From Pseudomonas sp. GM18 (GTDB lineage Bacteria; Pseudomonadota; Gammaproteobacteria; Pseudomonadales; Pseudomonadaceae), in assembly GCF_000282195.1 (NCBI RefSeq), contig NZ_AKJT01000032.1, positions 1 through 64,000 on the forward strand: 64,000 nt of DNA. Direction: 5' to 3'. Of this stretch, positions 45,346-55,402 are shown piece after piece. The notes below the pieces were generated by a model, which was not told the DNA's origin, searched no databases, and saw only the letters and a list, made by a program, of their open reading frames with translations. The first letter of the stretch is position 1, and the number at the start of each line of letters is the position of its first letter. Made by a program: the position numbers and the translations under genes.

Positions 45346-45403
45346 AAAAGATCGCGGCGCCCTAAGGCGCGTATGAGCTGCCGAAGGCTGCGATCTTTTG
45401 ATC
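45346..45403. repeat. REP of the GGCTGCGATCTTTTGATC family
   Basis: AAAAGATCGC and GCTGCGATCTTTTGATC flank GAGCTGCCGAAG, between rarD and the srkA 3' end. Confidence 0.75.
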
Positions 45404-45409
45404 TTGAAA

Positions 45410-46384
45410 TTAAAAAAGCTTCAACGGCTCTTCATTCAGCGCCGCCAATTGCTCACGCAACGCCAACACTTGATCGCCCCAATAGCGCTCGGTGCCGAAC
45501 CACGGAAAGCTGCGAGGGAAGGCCGGGTCGTCCCAGCGACGGGCGAGCCAGGCGCTGTAATGCATCAACCGCAAGGCGCGCAGCGGTTCGATCAGTGCCA
45601 GTTCCCGCGGGTCGAAGTCGTGGAATTCGCTGTAGCCGTCCATCAGTTCCGACAATTGCCCTAGACATTCCTGGCGGTCACCCGCCAGCATCATCCAGAT
45701 ATCCTGCACCGCCGGGCCCATGCGGCAGTCGTCGAGGTCGACGATGTGGAACATCTCGTCACGGCACATCATGTTGCCGGGGTGGCAATCGCCGTGCATG
45801 CGGATGTTCTGGTGTGGCGTGGCCTGGTAGACCTCTTCCACGCGCTTGAGCAGGTCGCGGGCCACGGACTCGTAGGCGGGCAGCAGGCTGCGCGGGATGA
45901 AGTTGCCTTCGAGCAAGGTGGTCAGCGAGTCATGACCAAAATTCTTCACCCCCAGCGCTTCACGGTGTTCGAACGGTCGGGTAGCGCCCACGGCGTGCAG
46001 ACGCCCCAGCAATTGGCCCAGCCGATACAGCTGATCGAGATTACCCGGCTCCGGAGCGCGGCCGCCCCGGCGCGGGAACAGGGTGAAACGGAATCCGGCG
46101 TGTTCGTGCAGGCTTTCATCGTTGTGGATCAGCGGCGCGACCACCGGGATATCGCACTCGGCGAGCTCGAAGGTGAAACGGTGTTCTTCGAGAATCGCTT
46201 CGTTGGTCCAGCGTTGCGGACGGTAAAACTTGGCGATCAGCGGCTCGGAGTCTTCGATGCCAACCTGATAGACACGGTTCTCGTAGCTGTTGAGCGCCAG
46301 GATGCGCGCATCGCTGAGAAAGCCGATGCTTTCGACGGCATCGAGCACGAGGTCTGGGGTGAGGGTTTCAAACGGGTGGGCCAT
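45410..46384 (-). CDS. srkA: Stress response kinase A
   Basis: A 324-residue APH-fold Ser/Thr protein kinase (YihE/RdoA). The catalytic loop is MHGDCHPGNMM and the metal-binding motif is VDLDDC. The N-lobe has SYENRVYQVG. AGGAG stands upstream of ATG 46384; a longer upstream frame runs into REPIN DNA and is not used. The E. coli homologue counters MazF-linked and envelope stress. Confidence 0.93.
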   Translation of the reverse strand: MAHPFETLTPDLVLDAVESIGFLSDARILALNSYENRVYQVGIEDSEPLIAKFYRPQRWTNEAILEEHRFTFELAECDIPVVAPLIHNDESLHEHAGFRFTLFPRRGGRAPEPGNLDQLYRLGQLLGRLHAVGATRPFEHREALGVKNFGHDSLTTLLEGNFIPRSLLPAYESVARDLLKRVEEVYQATPHQNIRMHGDCHPGNMMCRDEMFHIVDLDDCRMGPAVQDIWMMLAGDRQECLGQLSELMDGYSEFHDFDPRELALIEPLRALRLMHYSAWLARRWDDPAFPRSFPWFGTERYWGDQVLALREQLAALNEEPLKLF

Positions 46385-46455
46385 GCTGACTCCTGCGCGC
46401 GGCAGGCTGCCGCGTCCGGCCAAGCATGGTAGCGCAGACGGGGCTTCTTTAGGGG

Positions 46456-46562
46456 GATCGTTCCCACGCTCTGCGTGGGAATGCCTCACCGGACGCTCCG
46501 CGTCCGATTTTGGGACGCAGAGCGTCCCGGGCTACATTCCCACGCAGAGCGTGGGAACGATC
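46456..46562. repeat. REPIN, GATCGTTCCCACG family
   Basis: A 107-bp palindrome, GATCGTTCCCACGCTCTGCG to its inverse, between the phoX stop and the srkA start. Confidence 0.9.
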
Positions 46563-46576
46563 ATGGGGGGCGCTTA

Positions 46577-48478
46577 TCAGGCGCCGACGATCCCGCCATC
46601 CTCGCGGGTAATCGCCATCACCGAAGACCGTGGCTTGCCATTGGGCAGATGCTCAGGAAACGTCGAACCGCCGTTTTCCCCTGGATGCTGAATCCCGACA
46701 AACAAGGTCTTCTGATCCGGCGAGAAGCTGATCCCCGTCACCTCACAACCTATCGGCCCGACCATGAAGCGGCGGATCTCGCCGGTCACCGGGTCGGCAC
46801 AGAGCATCTGGTTATTGCCCATGCCCGCGAAGTCGCCCGCGTTGCTCGAGTCGCCGTCGGTCAGAATCCACAAGCGCCCGGCCTTGTCGAAGCCCAGGCC
46901 GTCCGGGCTGTTGAACATGTTCTGCGGGGTGATGTTCGAAGAGCCGGCCTTCGGCGTGCCGGCGTGGACGCCCGGGTTGCCGGCGACCACAAACAGGTCC
47001 CAGGCAAAGCTATTCGAACCGTGATCGTCGCGGTCGGTGCGCCAGCGCAGGATCTGCCCGTAGACATTCTTCGCGCGCGGGTTCGGGCCGCCCACCGGCT
47101 GGCCTTCTTCGCCACGTTTGGCATTGTTGGTCAGGGTGCAATAAACCTGGCCGTCCTTGGGGCTGACAACGATCCATTCCGGGCGGTCCATGCGCGTGGC
47201 GGTTACCACACTGGCTGCGAGGCGTGCATGAATCAGCACTTCGGCCTGATCGGCAAAACCGCTGCTGGCGTCGATGCCGTTCTTGCCGTGGGTCAGTTCG
47301 ATCCACTGACCCTGGCCTTTGGGGTGATCGGCGTTGCCGTCGCCCGCGTCGAAACGCGCCACGTACAAGGTGCCGTGATCCAGCAGGTCGCGGTTGGCCT
47401 TGGGGTTCTTGTGGTTGATTTTGTCGCGGCTGACGAATTTATAGATGAACTCGCCACGTTCGTCGTCGCCCATATACACCACGGCGCGACCGTCACTGGT
47501 TTCAGCCAGGGCGGCATTTTCATGTTTGAAGCGGCCCAGCGCGGTGCGTTTGACCGGCGTCGATTGCGGATCGAACGGGTCGATTTCCACCACCCAGCCG
47601 TGGCGGTTGAGCTCGTTGGGGTTCTTCGCCAGGTCAAAGCGTTCATCGTGCTGGTGCCAGTTGATATCTTTACTGGCCGCCACTGCGCCATAGCGCTTCT
47701 GCGCGGCGTCGAATTTTTGCTCGGCATTGCTGCTGCCGAAGCAGTCGGTGAAGTTCTCTTCGCAGGTCAGATAAGTGCCCCACGGCGTCTTGCCGTTGGC
47801 GCAGTTCTGGAAGGTGCCGAGGACTTTCTTGCCATGTTTGTCGGCGCTGGTTTTCAGCAGCTCGTGACCGGCGGCCGGGCCGCTCAGGCTGATCGGCGCG
47901 TTACCGTGAATGCGCCGGTTGTAGCGCGAGCCTTGGACGAATTGCCATTGGCCGTTCTTGCGCTGCACTTCGATCACCGACACGCCTTCGCAGGCCAGGG
48001 CCTTGCGCACCTCTGCCGCCGATTGCGGCATGCCGCCGTGGGGATAGAGGTAGCGGTAATTGGTGTATTCGTTGTTGATCGCCATCAGCGCCCGGTCTTT
48101 GTCACCGGGAAACTCGAACAGGCTCATGCCGTCGTTGTTGTCGCCGAACTGGGCTTCCTGGTGCTCGGCCGTGCCGTTGCCGCTCGGGTCGAATGCCGGG
48201 CCATTTTTTTGCAGAGGCTGGCCCCAGCTGATCAGTACCGAGGATTTGTAGCCCGGCGGCAGGGTGATGGTATCGGTGGTGGCGGCGGCGATGCTGTCGA
48301 AGCCCAACAGTTTGCTGGAGCCGGCGCTGACGCTGGCGGCCAGCACGCTGCGACTCAGCAGGTTGCCACCGAGAAACATGGCCGCACCGCAGAGGGCGCC
48401 GGCGCTGATGAAGCCACGACGGCTGAGGCCGACCATTTTTTCGAGGTCGGTGGGTTGGTTGTCTTCTAATAGGCTCAC
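46577..48478 (-). CDS. PhoX-family alkaline phosphatase, Tat-exported
   Basis: A 633-residue protein starting at GTG 48478 with AGGGAG 6 nt upstream. The Tat signal LSRRGFISAGALCGAAMF sits at about residues 18-35. The mature protein has the DUF839/PhoX beta-propeller features YLTCEENFTDCFG, WVVEIDPFDP and a final GENGGSTFPE. PhoX enzymes are calcium/iron phosphatases that release phosphate from organic esters outside the cytoplasm. No Pho box was recognised in the short upstream gap. A longer upstream frame (to 48640) lacks conserved sequence. Confidence 0.88.
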   Translation of the reverse strand: MSLLEDNQPTDLEKMVGLSRRGFISAGALCGAAMFLGGNLLSRSVLAASVSAGSSKLLGFDSIAAATTDTITLPPGYKSSVLISWGQPLQKNGPAFDPSGNGTAEHQEAQFGDNNDGMSLFEFPGDKDRALMAINNEYTNYRYLYPHGGMPQSAAEVRKALACEGVSVIEVQRKNGQWQFVQGSRYNRRIHGNAPISLSGPAAGHELLKTSADKHGKKVLGTFQNCANGKTPWGTYLTCEENFTDCFGSSNAEQKFDAAQKRYGAVAASKDINWHQHDERFDLAKNPNELNRHGWVVEIDPFDPQSTPVKRTALGRFKHENAALAETSDGRAVVYMGDDERGEFIYKFVSRDKINHKNPKANRDLLDHGTLYVARFDAGDGNADHPKGQGQWIELTHGKNGIDASSGFADQAEVLIHARLAASVVTATRMDRPEWIVVSPKDGQVYCTLTNNAKRGEEGQPVGGPNPRAKNVYGQILRWRTDRDDHGSNSFAWDLFVVAGNPGVHAGTPKAGSSNITPQNMFNSPDGLGFDKAGRLWILTDGDSSNAGDFAGMGNNQMLCADPVTGEIRRFMVGPIGCEVTGISFSPDQKTLFVGIQHPGENGGSTFPEHLPNGKPRSSVMAITREDGGIVGA

Positions 48479-48572
48479 ATCAGGCTCCCTGCGGGTTTTT
48501 GCAGCCACCTTAATGGTGGTCGATGAAGCTTTTGTTGCAGCCGATGCATTGATCTTTGTAGCAGTGTTTGGG

Positions 48573-49337
48573 CTAGAGCGGCGTACCCAGCAGGATGTTC
48601 GAGGGCGCGAACTGCACCTGCACCGGTTTACCAGCGCCAAGCCCGAGGGTTTTCAGGTGCAGCGGCTCGGCCAGGGCGCAAAGTGTCTGGCCATTGGGCA
48701 GGCTGATGCGCACTTCGCTGGGGCCGTCTTCGGCGTCGAGGATTTCTTCGATGCTGCCCTTCAGGCAATTGTTACCGGATGTTGTGGTTTGATCGACGCT
48801 CAGCAGTTCCAGCCAACCGGCCTTGATCAGTGCGACCACTTCGGTGCCGTTTTCCAGTTCCAGGCGCAGGGTGCTGTCGTGAGTGATCTGCGCATCGATA
48901 AGCAAGCCTTCGGCCAGTTCAAGACGGATCCGGTCGTTGCGCCCTTGGGCATCGATCGCCACGACCTTGCCGTGCAGTTGATTGCGCGCGCTGGTTCTGA
49001 GCATCAGTCGACCGAGCAGGTCCAGGTCGCTGGCCTCTTCAGCAGCTTCCAGTACCTGGGCCTGCAACGCTTGCAGCTTTTGATACAGGCGCAACACGCG
49101 CTCACCTTCGCTGGACAGTTTGGCGCCGCCGCCGCCCTTGCCGCCAACGCTGCGCTCCACCAGCGGTTTCTGCGCGAGGTTGTTCAGCTCGTCGATGGCG
49201 TCCCACGCGGCCTTGTAACTTAGGCCAGCGCTTTTCGCGGCGCGGGTGATCGAGCCCTGTTCGGCGATGTGTTGCAGCAACGCGATGCGCTGCGGACGAC
49301 GGACAATGTGCTGGGACAACAACGTAGGTAAGGACAT
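48573..49337 (-). CDS. modE: ModE-like molybdate-responsive regulator
   Basis: A 254-residue protein. The winged-helix N-terminus (GSITRAAKSAGLSYKAAWDAI) includes the family KGGGGAKLS loop. Two tandem Mop/TOBE domains follow (about 120-190, ARNQLHGKVVAI, and 195-254, GLGAGKPVQVQFAPSNILLG) and bind molybdate. It is not next to modABC here, so it probably acts on a distant target. Confidence 0.85.
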   Translation of the reverse strand: MSLPTLLSQHIVRRPQRIALLQHIAEQGSITRAAKSAGLSYKAAWDAIDELNNLAQKPLVERSVGGKGGGGAKLSSEGERVLRLYQKLQALQAQVLEAAEEASDLDLLGRLMLRTSARNQLHGKVVAIDAQGRNDRIRLELAEGLLIDAQITHDSTLRLELENGTEVVALIKAGWLELLSVDQTTTSGNNCLKGSIEEILDAEDGPSEVRISLPNGQTLCALAEPLHLKTLGLGAGKPVQVQFAPSNILLGTPL

Positions 49338-49400
49338 GGCAAGGCGCTGTGGGCTGTGACGATGGGGAGGACGTTGGCGGCTTGGCGTGCGGGAGTCAAG

Positions 49401-50141
49401 TCAGGCCCCGTCGCCAGGTTTGGGGGTACGGGCCAGGCAGTAGACGTCGACCCGCGTTGCGCCCGCCGCCATCAACAGCCAGGCCAGGGCCTGTGCGGTG
49501 GCTCCGGTAGTCAGTACATCGTCCACCAGTGCGAAGTGACGGCCCTTGATCGAAGCCTCGGGCGCGAGGGCAAAGGCGTGGCGCAGGTTCTTTTTACGTG
49601 CATCGGCATTAAGGTCTTGTTGTGCACTGGTGTCCTGAGTCCTCAGCAACAGCGTCTCGTCGCAAGGAATGCCGAGGCCAGTGCTGAGCCAGCGGGCGAG
49701 CATTGCCGCCTGGTTGAAACCCCGCTGGCGCAGCCGCTTGGGGGCCAGCGGTACCGGTATCAGCGCGTCGGGCCGATCCAGATCTTCATCGAAGCGATGT
49801 TGCAGGAATTGAGCAAGAAGTTCAGCGAGCAGGCGGCCGAACGGCCACTTTGCGCTGTGCTTGAAGCGGGTGATCAAACTGTCGACGGGAAAGCTGTAAG
49901 TCCAGGGAGCGGCGACTCGCTCGAAGGCTGGCGGTTGTTTCAGGCATTGGCCGCACGTCAGGCCCGTGGCGGGCAAGGGCAGGGCGCAGGTTTGGCATTG
50001 GTCGCCCAGCCAGGGCAACTCGGTTTCGCAGGCCATGCAGATCGGTATGGTGTCGTCCGCGACCTCTGAGCAGAGCAAACAGGATTGTTTGTTTTTTAAC
50101 CAGATGTAAACCGGTCCTTCGTATCGTGGTTGACAGTGCAT
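49401..50141 (-). CDS. ComF-family phosphoribosyltransferase-like protein
   Basis: A 246-residue protein. Cys pairs CLLC, CMAC, CQTC and CGQC in the first ~65 residues form zinc sites. A PRTase core follows with [17 protein letters not shown] and the PRPP loop [11 protein letters not shown]. ComF proteins are involved in DNA uptake in naturally competent bacteria, and the enzymatic role is unsettled. AAGGAAG precedes ATG 50141. It is divergent from bioB, whose promoter overlaps its start. Confidence 0.9.
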   Translation of the reverse strand: MHCQPRYEGPVYIWLKNKQSCLLCSEVADDTIPICMACETELPWLGDQCQTCALPLPATGLTCGQCLKQPPAFERVAAPWTYSFPVDSLITRFKHSAKWPFGRLLAELLAQFLQHRFDEDLDRPDALIPVPLAPKRLRQRGFNQAAMLARWLSTGLGIPCDETLLLRTQDTSAQQDLNADARKKNLRHAFALAPEASIKGRHFALVDDVLTTGATAQALAWLLMAAGATRVDVYCLARTPKPGDGA

Positions 50142-50157
50142 GAGTCTTCCTTAAATA
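50130..50157 (+). promoter_or_regulatory. Candidate sigma-70 promoter of bioB
   Basis: TTGACA at 50130-50135 and TAAATA at 50152-50157 with a 16-bp spacer, about 75 bp upstream of the bioB start. It overlaps the first codons of the divergent comF. Confidence 0.55.
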
Positions 50158-50231
50158 TGCCGAACATCCGTGTCGCGTCTGTGGGTATTCCATTCCACAG
50201 CCGCTTGCCAAGCATAACCAAGGAATCGCCC

Positions 50232-51287
50232 ATGAGCGCCAGCACCACTGCCACCCTGCGTCACGACTGGTCTTTGGCTGAAGTCAAAGCACTCTTCGTT
50301 CAGCCATTCAACGACCTGTTGTTCCAGGCGCAGACGGTGCACCGCGCGCATTTCGACGCCAATCGCGTCCAGGTTTCCACCCTGCTGTCGATCAAGACCG
50401 GCGCCTGCCCGGAAGATTGCAAATATTGTCCGCAGTCGGGCCACTACAACACTGGCCTGGAAAAAGAAAAACTGATGGAAGTGCAGAAGGTCCTCGAAGA
50501 GGCTGCTCGCGCCAAGGCCATCGGTTCGACCCGTTTCTGCATGGGCGCGGCGTGGAAACACCCGTCGGCCAAAGACATGCCTTACGTGCTGAAGATGGTC
50601 GAAGGCGTGAAGGCCATGGGCCTGGAAACCTGCATGACCCTCGGTCGCCTGGATCAGGAGCAGACCGAAGCGTTGGCCAAGGCCGGCCTCGACTACTACA
50701 ACCACAACCTCGACACTTCGCCAGAGTTCTACGGCAGCATCATCACCACCCGCACTTACAGCGAGCGCCTGCAAACCCTGGCCTACGTGCGTGATTCGGG
50801 GATGAAGATCTGCTCCGGCGGCATTCTCGGCATGGGCGAGTCCCTCGACGACCGAGCCAACCTGCTGATCCAGTTGGCCAACCTGCCGGAGCATCCAGAA
50901 TCGGTGCCGATCAACATGCTGGTGAAAGTCGCCGGCACGCCACTGGAAAATGCCGACGACGTCGATCCGTTCGACTTCATCCGCATGCTCGCGGTCGCAC
51001 GCATCCTGATGCCGAAATCCCACGTGCGCCTGTCCGCCGGCCGCGAGGCAATGAACGAGCAGATGCAGGCCCTGGCGTTCTTTGCCGGCGCCAACTCGAT
51101 TTTCTACGGCGAAAAACTGCTGACCACCGCCAACCCGCAGGCCGACAAGGACATGCAACTGTTCTCGCGTCTGGGCATCCTGCCGGAAGCCCGCGAAGAG
51201 CACGCCGACGAAGTGCATCAGGCCGCCATCGAACAGGCACTGGTGGAGCAGAAGAGCAGCGAGCAGTTCTATAACGCTGCTGTTTAA
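50232..51287 (+). CDS. bioB: Biotin synthase
   Basis: A radical-SAM enzyme that inserts sulfur into dethiobiotin. The 351-residue protein has the cluster motif [11 protein letters not shown] (CxxxCxxC) and [18 protein letters not shown] lies upstream of ATG 50232. It is followed by a REPIN and then bioFHCD in the same direction. Confidence 0.97.
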   Translation: MSASTTATLRHDWSLAEVKALFVQPFNDLLFQAQTVHRAHFDANRVQVSTLLSIKTGACPEDCKYCPQSGHYNTGLEKEKLMEVQKVLEEAARAKAIGSTRFCMGAAWKHPSAKDMPYVLKMVEGVKAMGLETCMTLGRLDQEQTEALAKAGLDYYNHNLDTSPEFYGSIITTRTYSERLQTLAYVRDSGMKICSGGILGMGESLDDRANLLIQLANLPEHPESVPINMLVKVAGTPLENADDVDPFDFIRMLAVARILMPKSHVRLSAGREAMNEQMQALAFFAGANSIFYGEKLLTTANPQADKDMQLFSRLGILPEAREEHADEVHQAAIEQALVEQKSSEQFYNAAV

Positions 51288-51303
51288 CCACGTTCAGGCT
51301 TTT

Positions 51304-51393
51304 CTGTAGGAGCTGCCGAAGGCTGCGATCTTTTCTGGATCGACGCTGATAAGGGCAAGATCAAAAGATCGCAGCCTTCGGCAGCTCCTACAG
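51304..51393. repeat. REPIN, CTGTAGGAGCTGCCGAAGGC family, between bioB and bioF
   Basis: Two near-perfect inverted ~30-bp arms (GTAGGAGCTGCCGAAGGCTG plus CGATCTTTT) spaced by about 30 bp. A strong hairpin inside the bio run may uncouple bioB from bioFHCD. Confidence 0.92.
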
Positions 51394-51427
51394 ATGTTCG
51401 TGCCTCTTTCCTACTCGCGAGGCCTGC

Positions 51428-52606
51428 ATGTCTTTCGATCTCGCCGCACGCCTTGCTGCCCGTCGTGCCGAAAACCTTTATCGCCAGCGTCCGCTGCTCG
51501 AAAGCCCTCAAGGCCCGGAAGTGGTGGTCGATGGTCAGCCGTTGCTGGCGTTCTGTAACAACGATTACCTGGGCCTGGCCAATCACCCGCAAGTGATCGA
51601 AGCCTGGCGCGCCGGCGCGTCGCGTTGGGGCGTGGGCGGTGGTGCTTCGCATCTGGTGATCGGCCACAGCGGCCCGCATCACGCGCTGGAAGAAGCCCTC
51701 GCCGAATTCACCGGCCGCCCGCGCGCACTGCTGTTCACCACCGGCTACATGGCCAACCTCGGCGCGGTCACCGCATTGGTCGGGCAGGGCGATACGGTGC
51801 TGGAAGATCGTCTCAATCACGCGTCATTGCTGGATGCCGGTCTGCTGTCCGGTGCGCGTTTCAATCGCTATCTGCATAACGACGCGGCCAGTCTGGCCAA
51901 GCGCCTTGAGAAGGCTACCGGCAATACGCTGGTGGTCACCGACGGTGTGTTCAGCATGGACGGCGACATCGCCGACCTGCCGGCGCTGGCGCGGGAAGCC
52001 AAGGCCAAAGGTGCCTGGTTGATGGTCGATGACGCTCACGGTTTTGGTCCGCTGGGTGCCAATGGCGGCGGAATCGTCGAGCATTTCGGCCTGAGTCAGG
52101 AAGATGTGCCGGTACTGGTCGGCACTCTCGGTAAGGCGTTCGGTACGGCCGGTGCTTTTGTGGCTGGCAGTGAAGAGTTGATCGAGAGCCTGATCCAGTT
52201 CGCCCGCCCTTACATCTACACCACCAGCCAACCGCCGGCGCTGGCCTGCGCGACGCTGAAGAGCCTGGAATTGTTGCGCAGCGAACACTGGCGACGTGAG
52301 CATCTGAATACGTTGATTCGCCAGTTCCGCCAAGGCGCCGAGCAGATTGGCCTGGAGTTGATGGACAGCTTCACGCCGATCCAGCCGATCATGATTGGCG
52401 ATGCCGGGCGCGCGGTCCGGTTGTCTCAGATGCTGCGTGAGCGTGGCCTGATGGTGACCGCGATCCGTCCACCGACCGTGCCCGCCGGCAGCGCCCGCTT
52501 GCGCGTAACCCTGACCGCCGCTCACAGCGAGGCGCAGGTACAGCTATTGTTAAATGGACTGGCCGATTGTTTTCAACAACTGGGACCGGAGCCAAGCCAT
52601 GCGTGA
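51428..52606 (+). CDS. bioF: 8-amino-7-oxononanoate synthase
   Basis: A PLP enzyme joining pimeloyl-ACP/CoA and alanine. The 392-residue protein has the PLP lysine in [13 protein letters not shown] and the N-terminal [13 protein letters not shown]. It overlaps bioH by 8 bp. Confidence 0.96.
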   Translation: MSFDLAARLAARRAENLYRQRPLLESPQGPEVVVDGQPLLAFCNNDYLGLANHPQVIEAWRAGASRWGVGGGASHLVIGHSGPHHALEEALAEFTGRPRALLFTTGYMANLGAVTALVGQGDTVLEDRLNHASLLDAGLLSGARFNRYLHNDAASLAKRLEKATGNTLVVTDGVFSMDGDIADLPALAREAKAKGAWLMVDDAHGFGPLGANGGGIVEHFGLSQEDVPVLVGTLGKAFGTAGAFVAGSEELIESLIQFARPYIYTTSQPPALACATLKSLELLRSEHWRREHLNTLIRQFRQGAEQIGLELMDSFTPIQPIMIGDAGRAVRLSQMLRERGLMVTAIRPPTVPAGSARLRVTLTAAHSEAQVQLLLNGLADCFQQLGPEPSHA

Positions 52607-53330
52607 TCGTCTGATTCTGCTGCCGGGCTGGGGTCTCGGGATTTCGCCGCTGGAACCCTTGGCGGCTGCCTTGCAAGGCCTGGATGAGCACCTGCGCGTC
52701 GAGATCGAACCGTTGCCGGAGCTGGATTCGAGCGACCTTGAAGAATGGCTCGATGAGCTGGATTCAACGCTGCCCCAGGATGCCTGGCTCGGTGGCTGGT
52801 CATTGGGCGGCATGCTGGCGTCCGAATTGGCAGCGAGGCGTGGTGACCGTTGCTGCGGCTTGCTGACCCTGGCGAGTAACCCTTCTTTTGTTGCCCATGA
52901 GCAGTGGTCGAGCGCGATGCCCGGCGAAACCTTCGATGCGTTTCTGGCCGGTTGCAAAGCCGACCCAGGCATGACGTTGAAACGTTTCTCGCTGCTGTGC
53001 ACTCAAGGTGCCGCAGACCCGCGCGGGCTATCGCGGCTGTTGCTCGCTGGCGCACCGCTTTCGTCTCCGTCGGTGCTGATGAGCGGCCTGGAGTTGCTCG
53101 CACAACTGGATACCCGGCAAGCGTTGCAAGCGTTTCGCGGCCCGCAATTGCATTTGTTTGGTGGCCTCGACGGATTGGTCCCGGCCGAAGCGGCAGGGGA
53201 CTTGTTGGCGCTGCTGCCGGATGTCGAAATCGGTCTGATTGAACAGGCCAGCCACGCGTTTCTTCTGGAAGACCCCCACGGTGTGGCGGGGGCGATTCAG
53301 GCCTTTTTGCATGAGTCCGGTGATGACTGA
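52599..53330 (+). CDS. bioH: Pimeloyl-ACP methyl ester esterase
   Basis: A 243-residue alpha/beta hydrolase that removes the methyl group from pimeloyl-ACP methyl ester. The nucleophile Ser is in GGWSLGG, the Asp in FGGLDGLVP and the His in QASHAFLLE. It starts inside the end of bioF and ends inside the start of bioC, with 8-bp overlaps at both sides. Confidence 0.92.
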   Translation: MRDRLILLPGWGLGISPLEPLAAALQGLDEHLRVEIEPLPELDSSDLEEWLDELDSTLPQDAWLGGWSLGGMLASELAARRGDRCCGLLTLASNPSFVAHEQWSSAMPGETFDAFLAGCKADPGMTLKRFSLLCTQGAADPRGLSRLLLAGAPLSSPSVLMSGLELLAQLDTRQALQAFRGPQLHLFGGLDGLVPAEAAGDLLALLPDVEIGLIEQASHAFLLEDPHGVAGAIQAFLHESGDD

Positions 53331-54135
53331 TTTGTCCCTTCCCAACCTGCCCGGCGGCTTACCCGATAAACGCCAGGTGGCGGCGTCCTTTTCCCGAGCG
53401 GCGGCGAGTTACGACAGCGTGGCTGAATTGCAACGCGATGTTGGCAGCGAGCTGTTACATCGGTTGCCGGAAGATTTTGTCCCGGCTCGATGGCTGGATA
53501 TGGGCTGTGGAACCGGGTATTTCAGCCGTGCGCTCGGTGAGCGTTTTCCTGCCGGTGACGGGCTGGCCCTTGATATTGCAGAGGGGATGCTCAATCACGC
53601 CCGTCCCTTGGGCGGCGCCACCCATTTCATCGCCGGTGATGCCGAACGCTTGCCGTTGCAGGATTCGACCTGCGACCTGGTCTTCTCCAGCCTGGCGGTG
53701 CAATGGTGCGCGGATTTCGCCTCGGTGCTCAACGAAGCGTATCGGGTGCTGAAACCAGGCGGTATTTTTGCGTTTGCTAGTCTGTGTGTAGGCACGCTGT
53801 ACGAATTGCGCGACAGCTGGCGTCAGGTGGATGGCATGGTGCACGTCAACCGCTTCCGCGAGTTCGGTGTTTACCAGCAGCTTTGCGCGGGCAGTGGCTT
53901 GAAGGTCATCAGCCTTGAAACACATCCACATGTATTGCATTACCCCGATGTCCGCAGCCTGACCCATGAGCTCAAGGCACTCGGGGCGCATAACCTGAAC
54001 CCCGGTCGGCCGGGCGGTTTGACCGGCAGGGCGCGGATCCTCGGCTTGATCGAGGCTTACGAGCAGTTTCGTCAGGCACAGGGACTGCCGGCGACTTATC
54101 AAGTGGTTTACGCCGTTCTGGAGAAACCCTTATGA
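53323..54135 (+). CDS. bioC: Malonyl-ACP O-methyltransferase
   Basis: A 270-residue SAM-dependent methyltransferase that starts the pimelate chain. It has motif [15 protein letters not shown] and then a [10 protein letters not shown] post motif. ATGACTGA joins its start to the bioH stop. It overlaps bioD by 4 bp. Confidence 0.94.
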   Translation: MTDLSLPNLPGGLPDKRQVAASFSRAAASYDSVAELQRDVGSELLHRLPEDFVPARWLDMGCGTGYFSRALGERFPAGDGLALDIAEGMLNHARPLGGATHFIAGDAERLPLQDSTCDLVFSSLAVQWCADFASVLNEAYRVLKPGGIFAFASLCVGTLYELRDSWRQVDGMVHVNRFREFGVYQQLCAGSGLKVISLETHPHVLHYPDVRSLTHELKALGAHNLNPGRPGGLTGRARILGLIEAYEQFRQAQGLPATYQVVYAVLEKPL

Positions 54136-54812
54136 GCGCAGCCTATTTCATCACCGGTACTGACACCGATGTCGGCAAGACCACCGTCGCCGCAGGTTTA
54201 CTGCATGCCGCGCGATTGTCAGGCTTGAGCACGGCTGCGGGTAAGCCCGTAGCCTCCGGGTGTGAGCTGACGCCCAAGGGATTACGCAATGCCGACGCAC
54301 TGGCACTGCTGGCCGAATGCTCGATACCGTTGACCTACGATCAGGTCAATCCGGTCGCGTTCGAGCCGGCGATCGCACCGCATCTGGCGGCGCGGGAGGC
54401 TGGTGTGGCGTTGACCGTGCAATCGTTGTTGACGCCGATGCGGCAGATTCTTGATCTGCAGGCGGACTTCACTTTGATCGAAGGCGCTGGCGGCTGGCGA
54501 GTGCCGTTGGCGGATCAGGACAATCTGTCGGACCTGGCCATGGCGCTGGATCTGCCGGTGATCCTGGTGGTCGGCGTGCGCCTGGGCTGCATCAACCATG
54601 CGCTGCTGACGGCCGAGGCAATTGCTCGGGATGGTTTGCAGTTGGCAGGGTGGGTGGCCAACATCATCGATCCGAAAACCTCGCGCCTGGAAGAAAACCT
54701 CGCGACGCTGGCCGAACGCATTCCCGCGCCGTGCCTGGGGCGGGTGCCGAAACTCAAGTCGGTGACAGCCGAAGCGGTGGCGGAGCATCTACAGCTGGAT
54801 CTGCTGGACTGA
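54132..54812 (+). CDS. bioD: Dethiobiotin synthetase
   Basis: A 226-residue ATP-dependent carboxylase. The P-loop is [14 protein letters not shown], with [10 protein letters not shown] as the second nucleotide/substrate loop. It is the last biotin gene and is coupled to bioC by ATGA. Confidence 0.96.
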   Translation: MSAAYFITGTDTDVGKTTVAAGLLHAARLSGLSTAAGKPVASGCELTPKGLRNADALALLAECSIPLTYDQVNPVAFEPAIAPHLAAREAGVALTVQSLLTPMRQILDLQADFTLIEGAGGWRVPLADQDNLSDLAMALDLPVILVVGVRLGCINHALLTAEAIARDGLQLAGWVANIIDPKTSRLEENLATLAERIPAPCLGRVPKLKSVTAEAVAEHLQLDLLD

Positions 54813-54932
54813 AGTTTCTGGCGTGGGTTTTACCTATGATAAGGCACAGTGCCATTAGTGTTTTTGTCGGGCCTTTTGGCGGCGTGTCTGGTTCAATGGC
54901 CGCTGTTGATCCTCTGTAGGACGAGTTCCCCA

Positions 54933-55229
54933 ATGGAAATCTCAGGAAACACCGCTTTTTATGCCGGTCTGAGCACTATTCAGACAGGGCAGAACCGTGT
55001 CGATCAGGCTTCAGGGCAGATCGCCAACAACACCATCGAGCGTTCGGTCACCAGTCAGTCCTCCGAGGTTCAGGTCGATCGTCTGCGCTCGGTAGACCGT
55101 AGCCAGCAATCGGATCTGGCCAGCAATGTGGTCGAGATGTCCCAAGGCAAGTTCCAGGTGGAACTCGGTGTCAAAGTCGCCAAAGCCTCGGATGAAATGC
55201 TCGGTACGCTGATCGATACCTTCGCCTGA
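54933..55229 (+). CDS. Small flagellar rod-like (YjfB-type) protein
   Basis: Ninety-eight residues. The N-terminal ISGNTAFYAGLSTIQTGQNR with QIANNTIE resembles the start of flagellar rod/hook proteins and YjfB-type putative motility proteins. The C-terminal FQVELGVKVAKASDEMLGTL mirrors the terminal coiled segment of that group. The ribosome site before ATG 54933 is weak. It lies 120 bp after bioD and before a terminator. The function is unknown. Confidence 0.7.
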   Translation: MEISGNTAFYAGLSTIQTGQNRVDQASGQIANNTIERSVTSQSSEVQVDRLRSVDRSQQSDLASNVVEMSQGKFQVELGVKVAKASDEMLGTLIDTFA

Positions 55230-55251
55230 TTCCTCGCTGAATCCGCTACCC

Positions 55252-55279
55252 CAACGCCGCGCTTGTTCGCGGCGTTTTT
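55252..55279 (+). terminator. Intrinsic terminator after the small YjfB-type gene
   Basis: AACGCCGCG, loop CTTGTT, CGCGGCGTTTTT. Confidence 0.9.
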
Positions 55280-55402
55280 CTGCGTAAGTCCTTCTGCCTC
55301 AACTAATCTCTCCTACATGGCGTGTTGCTCAATCAACGGCGCTGCGCAACTGCGCGCCCGTGATTTCCATAGATCGAAGACGAACGGCAAAAGATCGGCG
55401 CT

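Noticed and set aside
46475..48469. + strand 664-codon frame over phoX
   Set aside because: Shadow of the Tat-exported phosphatase; it begins inside a REPIN.
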